From positions 537,466-572,573 of the forward strand of contig BFEA01000259.1 of the NCBI GenBank assembly GCA_003427395.1: a stretch of DNA of 35,108 nucleotides, in the 5' to 3' direction. Made by a program: the position numbers and the translations under genes. Below, in pieces: positions 29,608 through 35,108 of this stretch. How positions within the stretch are numbered: position 1 is the stretch's first letter; every line of letters starts with the position of its first letter. The notes beneath the pieces are model-generated. The model ran no database searches and was not told the DNA's origin. It saw only the letters and a list, made by a program, of their open reading frames with translations. This DNA is from Chara braunii (taxonomy: Eukaryota; Streptophyta; Charophyceae; Charales; Characeae).

Positions 29608-31584
29608 TTATATCTCAGTCCAATCTGCACATTTCAGCATTAGGAATTGATTGGAGAAAATGCTTTTGTGCCATGGAATATTTGAGTCCACTTGCGTGAG
29701 CAACGCTGTGTTCCAGCAATCATAGATCTTGGTATCAATCGCTGTCTGTCCTCCCGGGTTTTTGAACATCTGCAACGATATCCATCTCAAACCAGTCAGC
29801 GGGGCAACTCCTTTAGCTGCCGGGTTAGCGATCGCATCAATCATTGGAAAACACAGAATGTCAGTCCGACCCTGAGTGTTCGTCGGGGTCAACCTAACCC
29901 ATTCCATGGTCGGGTAAGGTCTGACTCTATAAGCCGACGCCAACCATTTTTGCACCTCCAGCAGTACAGATTCGACAGTTGGTTCTGTGTGCGTCTCAAA
30001 ATGAGGGATTGATAGAGCCCCTTGTGCTGAGAAGGTAGTCATAAGTTGCAAATCCCCTTCCACCGCCAGGAACACTAAGGGGATAACCACCCATGGCTGC
30101 CCTGCTGCAATGGCTTCTGTGATAGAGCCTGGAAACACTTCTGCACGCTGAAAACACTGTTGATTTTGTTCTTGTACTTGGGGCAGGGTTTCCCCCTCTC
30201 CCAATACTTCTTCATCCTCCACCATGTCAGCCCACGTGACTAATTTGTCATCCGTTTTCCTAGCACCACCTGGACGCTGGTACGGTTTGTAGCCCATCTG
30301 TTTCGGTCCCCCAGAGAGGATCTTTTTCTTGGTGTTCGAGACAGGCTCTTTTTGGTATGTCATACATACCTCCGGTCCCGAAGCAGGCTGCTGCTGTATT
30401 ACATTCTGTGAGGGTTGTACAAGGGATTCCCCTTGTAGCGCCACTCTTACTGCCTCTGTTGTTGCCACGATCGTGGCATTGGTAGGGCCTGTAGACTTCA
30501 GGCCTTTCAACAGACCGGATCCCGATGGACCTGCCGCCAGACTCACAGGGATAGTCACTTTCCTCATCGGCGGCAATGATGCCTGCGTCCCGATAGTCAC
30601 TGTGCTCATCGGCGGCAATGATGCCTGAGTCCCCATTGCAGTAGAGCTCATGGAAGCTGAGGATTGAGTCAAAGTTTGTCTAGACGACGACGGGGCCCCG
30701 GCTGTGACGACCGGTCCCGTTGTCCCCATCCTTATTCCGGATGATGACGGGGCCCCAGCAGAAACAGCCAGTCCCACCGGCACAGTCCCAGCTCCTTTTT
30801 TGGGGCAAGACTGGTCTCCGGTCTTATGCCCATACCATTGACAATCACGACACCACGGCGAATCTTGTGTGACAACTTCCACATTGTGCCACCCTTGCGG
30901 AGAACGGAATTTGAGATATTTAGTAATCCTTGATTTCGCCCTCAGGTGGAGATCAAACCTACGATTGACCAGTCGAGGCGCTGCTTGGTTTTTTTCCGGA
31001 GGGTATGCTTTTTGGATTTGTCCATACTCTCTTTTAACTGCTGCTTCCAAAAAGGGCATGGCCAAAAAGGGAACCCTCAAAACCCTAATCCAAAATCTTT
31101 GGGCCTGGAGGTCCTCCCTTGCCCTGGCCTGCTCTGCCGGGGTTGCCCACGGTTTATAGAGCACTTTACACGGTTTCCCTCCCACCACCGCCTTCTCTTC
31201 CCGCTGCAGAGTGTTAATTAACCAATCTCGCAGGACATGATTGACCGCAAGATAGGTTATCATATTTGCTCCTTCAGGCCTAATTCTTCCTTTCTGTCCT
31301 TGCACCAGCGTTAGATCCCAACCCGATTCTACAGCTCTCATCCACTCTTCCTTTTTGGCAAAAGGGACTCCAGAATCCAGACCTTGGAAGACCACCAACA
31401 CTCCATGCCTACGCAAATATTCAACAGTCACCTCCGCCGCTCTGGGATCTATGTCAACAACAACCGTGTCATTCGTCACATCCCTAGTAGTAGCTATATA
31501 TTGTTCCGCAGTATTAACATCTTCCTTCCCTGTTATAAAACAAGTACGAACCATTTCACACAACTGCTCCCGCTGCGGATCCAT
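29608..31584 (-). CDS. LINE ORF1 nucleic-acid-binding protein, intact
   Basis: An RNA-packaging protein for the LINE particle by family analogy. The frame is open from a TTG at 31599, but the first ATG is at 31584 (MDPQREQLCEMVRTCF), giving 658 residues. An N-terminal domain of about 230 residues resembles the DUF4283-type region found before zinc knuckles in plant LINE and gag-like proteins. A CCHC knuckle follows (CRDCQWYGHKTGDQSC, spacing C-x2-C-x4-H-x6-C). The middle is a Ser/Thr/Pro/Gly-rich linker with two near-identical repeats (ASLPPMSTVTIGT, ASLPPMRKVTIP) and TTGPVVTAGAPSSS variants. The C-terminal about 130 residues (from WVVIPLVFLAVEG) look folded and I do not recognise them. No stop or shift, unlike ORF2. 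Confidence 0.85.
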   Translation of the reverse strand: MDPQREQLCEMVRTCFITGKEDVNTAEQYIATTRDVTNDTVVVDIDPRAAEVTVEYLRRHGVLVVFQGLDSGVPFAKKEEWMRAVESGWDLTLVQGQKGRIRPEGANMITYLAVNHVLRDWLINTLQREEKAVVGGKPCKVLYKPWATPAEQARAREDLQAQRFWIRVLRVPFLAMPFLEAAVKREYGQIQKAYPPEKNQAAPRLVNRRFDLHLRAKSRITKYLKFRSPQGWHNVEVVTQDSPWCRDCQWYGHKTGDQSCPKKGAGTVPVGLAVSAGAPSSSGIRMGTTGPVVTAGAPSSSRQTLTQSSASMSSTAMGTQASLPPMSTVTIGTQASLPPMRKVTIPVSLAAGPSGSGLLKGLKSTGPTNATIVATTEAVRVALQGESLVQPSQNVIQQQPASGPEVCMTYQKEPVSNTKKKILSGGPKQMGYKPYQRPGGARKTDDKLVTWADMVEDEEVLGEGETLPQVQEQNQQCFQRAEVFPGSITEAIAAGQPWVVIPLVFLAVEGDLQLMTTFSAQGALSIPHFETHTEPTVESVLLEVQKWLASAYRVRPYPTMEWVRLTPTNTQGRTDILCFPMIDAIANPAAKGVAPLTGLRWISLQMFKNPGGQTAIDTKIYDCWNTALLTQVDSNIPWHKSIFSNQFLMLKCADWTEI

Positions 31585-32364
31585 TTCCTTGCTATGCAAC
31601 AGTTCCGCTCAATTTCAATATGTCTCCAACTTCATTCAATACCTCATCAACTTCAACACTCTGTAGACTGCTCTTCCCTCTCACTCACTCACCCACCTCT
31701 ATCCATTACCTACAGTCAAACAACATATTATCCCAAATTCCACTCCAGAATGTTCGTCAAACCCTCAAAAAGCAAAATTCTCATCTATTTCACTGTTGTA
31801 CTGTGTATTCCAATCACAGCCCCTAATCTCCATGCATTCAATCCGATCGTCATCCATATTAAAACCAAGTGTCATCACCATTTCACCCCAATAAAAAATA
31901 CGATTTCTCCATCCATTTGTCGCAAGGGCCGTTACCAATTTTGAGCTGCTCATAATCGCAACGATGCCGCAATCTCAACTCTCTGCACAGTTTCTTCTAT
32001 TATCCACAGCTACATCTTCAATGTTTCATATCTTGAGCCAAGGGCGAACGCCCCTGACACGCTGATAATTCTGGTATGCATCGGCGCACAGATCCTGCCC
32101 ATCCTCCGCCCCACTACTTCCACTCTCCATTCACGGTCAGATGGGATTGCCGACGTTGCATCGACCAAGACCAGGTCACGACAAGAGCACGGCAATGCTC
32201 TTCTGGGACGATCCCCCCAAGGCACCCCACAGCGCCGCCTCCTTCGTCCCCGCCGCCCCGACGACCAGTTCTGGCTTGGCGCAACCTCCACAGCGGTCAC
32301 GCTAACGCGATCCCCTATCGCCCGCGCGCCGATTTCGATGAACAACTTTTGCCTCAGGGTTTGA
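31585..32364 (-). other. LINE 5' untranslated region
   Basis: The first part (32364-32030) is GC-rich and may hold the internal promoter; the rest is AT-rich. Frames at 31384-31944 (plus) and 32345-32010 (minus) show no known domain. Confidence 0.5.
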
Positions 32365-32528
32365 GTTTTAGGGAATTTTCAAGTGTTTTGTTGGGGAGTT
32401 CAGGGGTTCTGAGCTTTCGAAGGACTTTCGTGGTAATTGCTGCTTGAGTAGCCTTAGGCTAACAATAGGTCAACAGTTATCCACATTTTTTATTTTTCCT
32501 AAATCTTCCTGGATTTTTTTCATAGTTT

Positions 32529-32657
32529 TCAGATTGTTCTTAGCCAAAGCCAGGTAATGGCCCTGGTATTTCAAATCATTTGTATATTCTACATGGGACA
32601 TTGAGCCCGGTTCCCAGCACATGTCGCTCCCCACGAATAGATTGGAGCATTCGTCCC

Positions 32658-32686
<29 letters not shown>
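32529..32686 (+). mobile_element. poly(A)-tailed retroposon family B, copy 2
   Basis: GCCAGGTAATGGCCCTGGTA, then GAGCCCGGTTCCCAGCACAT and CCACGAATAGATTGGAGCATT, ends in about 31 A (32656-32686). It matches the minus-strand repeat at 14702-14945. No ORF; length and A tail suggest a SINE or the 3' end of a LINE. Confidence 0.65.
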
Positions 32687-32688
<2 letters not shown>

Positions 32689-32751
32689 TACGGACCATTG
32701 AAGGGGGGCTGTAGGACAGTGTAGTCAGGAAGTCACGCAATACAAGTAAGC

Positions 32752-32937
32752 ATGTCCAATCAAGTCGTCAACTCAGTCGCAAAGACAAAACAGAGCCAAA
32801 GAATTGGCGAAGTACAAATCGTAGAAAATTACGGCAAACAAAGTACAATCCACACACCCAGGACCGTTCATTCCGCTAACCCTTCGTCAGCTAAGCGCCA
32901 GAAGGCGGTAATAGCCGACCGTAAGAGGCCCAACTAA
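32752..32937 (+). CDS. short ORF of unknown origin
   Basis: A 61-codon frame starting MSNQVVNSVAKTKQSQRIGE and ending SAKRQKAVIADRKRPN. It is hydrophilic and basic, of balanced composition, and could be part of a decayed gene or element. Nothing recognisable. It begins 66 nt after the poly(A) run. Low certainty that it is coding. Confidence 0.2.
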   Translation: MSNQVVNSVAKTKQSQRIGEVQIVENYGKQSTIHTPRTVHSANPSSAKRQKAVIADRKRPN

Positions 32938-33167
32938 TTTGCACTTATTCTATTTATCGGAAAGCATGAATAGTACCGCCGAGGAAAGGACATCATTCTT
33001 CCAAAAAAGTTACCCCATACCAGGCCCAGGGTGTCCGGGACCCCGTGGGTAGACAGTCACTCCAGTTACTACAACCGGACCTAGGAACTACCGCAAAAGG
33101 TACTCAAGCACTGGACCCAGCTGATCTGGCCCAATGTTGATTCTATCCTCCAGCTACCAGACAATCG

Positions 33168-33410
33168 TTGCGGCGTCAGTTTGAAACTCCTGTACTTAAC
33201 GCCAACAAAACCTTAGAAACCAAAAGACCAGATAAAAAAAGCACAGTGCCGCTAACCGCTGATAACAACCCTGTCCACCGATTTGGGGGCAATGCCTTGC
33301 AAAACTGGCCAAAGAGCCATACCCAGCGGAAGCATAATGCTATCCACAGTGTCCTAGTGTACCATCCTTCCAATAAGGCCAGAGTTTGTTTTCATATCTC
33401 ATCTCTTTGA
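33168..33410 (+). CDS. short ORF of unknown origin
   Basis: An 80-codon basic frame (MRRQFETPVLNANKTLETKR onward) in a different frame from 32752-32937. The two could be pieces of one degenerate gene; no domain is visible. An antisense frame of 65 codons with hydrophobic stretches overlaps it and is probably a shadow. Confidence 0.2.
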   Translation: MRRQFETPVLNANKTLETKRPDKKSTVPLTADNNPVHRFGGNALQNWPKSHTQRKHNAIHSVLVYHPSNKARVCFHISSL

Positions 33411-33676
33411 CGAGCAAACCTGCGGAGTACTCGCCCGAAGAAATCCATCGGAAAGTCCTTGATTCTCAACTCCCGTTTGAGTGAAAGTACCCTTCCAGGA
33501 ATCTCGCTGCGAATAGAGGTGTTCTGGTCAATCCGACGTAGGTAGCTGGTAATAGTCGCACTCTTTTGTTGTTTGCTACCCGAGGATCGGAATGATCGCC
33601 GGTTCTTTATTTCAAGCTTCCCCTCTGCAGGAGGACAGCAGTTGCTGAGGCATGTAGTGCAGGAGATAATAGACAA
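33392..33676 (-). CDS. short ORF of unknown origin
   Basis: A 94-codon frame with a basic, structured-looking middle (SATITSYLRRIDQNTSIRSE, then RVLSLKRELRIKDFPMDFF). It resembles real protein more than most short frames here, but I do not recognise it. Confidence 0.25.
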   Translation of the reverse strand: MSIISCTTCLSNCCPPAEGKLEIKNRRSFRSSGSKQQKSATITSYLRRIDQNTSIRSEIPGRVLSLKRELRIKDFPMDFFGRVLRRFARQRDEI

Positions 33677-34854
33677 CTGGCCTTTTTTTTATTATTATTA
33701 TTTTTTCTTAAGACTCTGTCAGTGGACTCTACACAACTGCTGACGGCGACAGGACGAAAGGACGAAAGGACGAAAGGTGCTCTCTCTGTGGCCAAGCTAA
33801 GGTAGTGACTGTCCTCAGCAACAGCAGCAACTCGCAGAGGGCAACAGCGGATCGTCACTGCATACACCCCAGACTCACAGAGCACTCCAGACACTCACAG
33901 GGCGCCTGCTGAGGCAGTAAGGAAATAATGCACACATCACAAACTCTAAGAAGCCTTTTCGCTGCAGACTGAGTGAGTGGATTCCAGCGGCAAACAGCAG
34001 CAGCTGTGGAAGGCTGTAACAGCAGTAGCAGCGGTAGCAGCAGTAGCAGCAGCAGCAAGTCTGACGCATAATATAGCGAGGAGCCAAGAGGCAGCAGAGA
34101 ACACAGAACAACTTAGGGGAGTAACCTCAGGCTCCAACAAGAAGAGGATGTAGCCAAGAGGACACAAGTTGTGGACAACTTCTCTTTCTCTGCCACATGG
34201 CTGGATCCAAACCACAGGCTGTGCAGATTGGACCAAACTCAAGGGATACACTGTCAGTGGCAAGTTGGCAAGTTGAACCCTTGGCAATGCTCGCTACTGA
34301 GAACTGGTGGGAATTCCTGTGATATTAGGATCATTTGTGCGCACAGCACCAACCGACCAACTCCATACTGGTTCCCCGGGAGTCCGCGGAGTCCCCTCTC
34401 GGCCGCCTCCCTGGCCCCTCCTGCTGATCCTCACCAGAATCCCGGCGAGTTCTTGCCTATCCCGACACACACCTCACCCCCTCCTTTCCCCCACCTCTTT
34501 ATGCCGGCCAGGGCTCAGAAAAATGTACGCAGACACCCCAGCCCTACCCCCACCACAGCCCTGAGCCAAGGGTTACTGTGGCCACGACAGCCTTGCCTAG
34601 AGTTTGCATCGCCAAGCAGGTCTGGCTGCGGATCAGGCTACAATCAGCGTAGGGGGAGGGGGAGGGGGACGGGGACGGGGTGGGGGACCTGGGGACCTAA
34701 GGGGAACTAGGATGAAGGGGGAAACAGGATGGTTTGGTTTCAAAGGCGAAGGGTGCAGGTTGGACATCTTCAGGAAGGTCACCAGCACAGTGAACCTGGA
34801 AAGCACTATATTCTCCGACTGGGAATCAGCATACAACACCTGCACAACAACAAC

Positions 34855-34856
<2 letters not shown>
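33677..34856. other. stretch without recognised genes
   Basis: It contains GGACGAAA repeated three times (33751-33775) and a CAG/TAG-rich run (34010-34060). An open frame of 179 codons (34171-34710 plus) is proline-rich and then Gly/Arg-rich because of the underlying G tract. I see no domain in it. Confidence 0.4.
34649..34698 (+). repeat. G-rich tract, quadruplex-prone
   Basis: Seven or more runs of 4-5 G in about 50 bp (AGGGGGAGGGGGAGGGGGAC and on). It can form G-quadruplexes. Confidence 0.85.

Positions 34857-34886
<30 letters not shown>
34857..34886 (+). repeat. poly-A run of about 30 nt
   Basis: Follows AACAACAACAACC. Possibly the tail of another retroposed sequence whose 5' limit I cannot set. 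Confidence 0.8.
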
Positions 34887-34890
<4 letters not shown>

Positions 34891-35045
34891 GTCCACTATG
34901 AACGAATCGGCTGCCAGGCAGTCCCAGACATCGAGACCGTCGTCTCCACGTATATGGAGCGAAAATAAAAAGCGAGACGTGTACGAGGACTGAAAACCAA
35001 ATCGAACTCGATGACCCCCCTTTTTAGAATAGATACTCACATAAG

Positions 35046-35050
<5 letters not shown>

Positions 35051-35097
<47 letters not shown>
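35051..35097. repeat. (AT)n microsatellite
   Basis: About 23 AT units near the end of the window. Confidence 0.97.
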
Positions 35098-35102
<5 letters not shown>

Positions 35103-35108
35103 AATACA

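Larger units (their letters stand above)
25053..32364 (-). mobile_element. 7.3-kb non-LTR retrotransposon (LINE), full length
   Basis: Reading the minus strand, a GC-rich 5' region (32364-31585) is followed by ORF1, ORF2, a short 3' untranslated region, AATAAA (25085-25090) and a poly(A) tail (25053-25076 as T). GTTTTAGGG occurs at 25044-25052 and at 32365-32373, a candidate 9-bp target duplication that sets both ends. The presence of an apurinic-type endonuclease, reverse transcriptase and C-terminal zinc finger without a visible RNase H domain points to an L1-like clade. ORF2 has three stops and one shift, so the copy is dead but fairly young. Confidence 0.85.

Noticed and set aside
32010-32345. 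111-codon frame in the LINE 5' region as a gene
   Set aside because: It is not conserved with any family I know and lies in a GC-rich untranslated region.

Overview
The window is eukaryotic nuclear DNA made almost entirely of transposable elements, their relics and simple repeats. I found no intact host gene with confidence. The evidence for a eukaryote is a PIF/Harbinger DNA transposon with a Myb/SANT partner gene, a two-ORF LINE with a poly(A) tail, tRNA-headed SINE-like repeats, several MITE families, and long GA, AT, CA and poly(A/T) tracts. Protein style, repeat density and the Harbinger architecture remind me of a charophyte green alga such as Chara braunii. That is an inference from memory; no search was run.

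Layout: 1-1880 holds microsatellites, a tRNA-headed SINE-like repeat (minus strand, 735-890) and a 545-bp foldback element (1205-1749). 1881-10458 is one complete 8.6-kb Harbinger-type transposon. It has 24-bp terminal inverted repeats with one mismatch and a 3-bp target duplication ATA. It carries a transposase gene on the plus strand (2522-3826), an unrecognised third gene on the minus strand (4998-6728) and a Myb/SANT-like gene on the minus strand (7970-9834). All three are damaged by stops or frameshifts, so this copy is dead although its ends are well preserved.

10459-25037 is a mosaic of small elements. It includes a 429-bp MITE with the same ends as the big Harbinger, four copies of a 105-bp TA-flanked MITE, a 201-bp TTAA-flanked MITE nested in an 845-bp element, a retroposon with a 14-bp target duplication, and a 543-bp element with perfect 17-bp ends. 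Inside this mosaic lies an AT-rich island (about 16.7-18.7 kb) bounded by poly-T and T-rich runs. Its minus strand contains a protein-like frame interrupted only by TAA and TAG until a TGA, as if TAA/TAG were read as glutamine. This may be DNA from an organism with a non-standard code, or a decayed gene. A 111-N assembly gap lies at 19887-19997.

25053-32364 is a 7.3-kb non-LTR retrotransposon on the minus strand. It has a poly(A) tail, a candidate 9-bp target duplication, ORF1 with a CCHC zinc knuckle, and ORF2 with endonuclease, reverse transcriptase and a C-terminal zinc finger. ORF2 has three stops and one frameshift. 32365-35108 holds another poly(A)-tailed retroposon, a few short unrecognised ORFs, G-rich and CAG-rich tracts, and an AT microsatellite.

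The genes serve transposition rather than host functions. In Harbinger elements the transposase and the Myb-like protein are known to act together. The role of the third gene is unknown and is the most interesting coding content here, with the non-standard-code frame.
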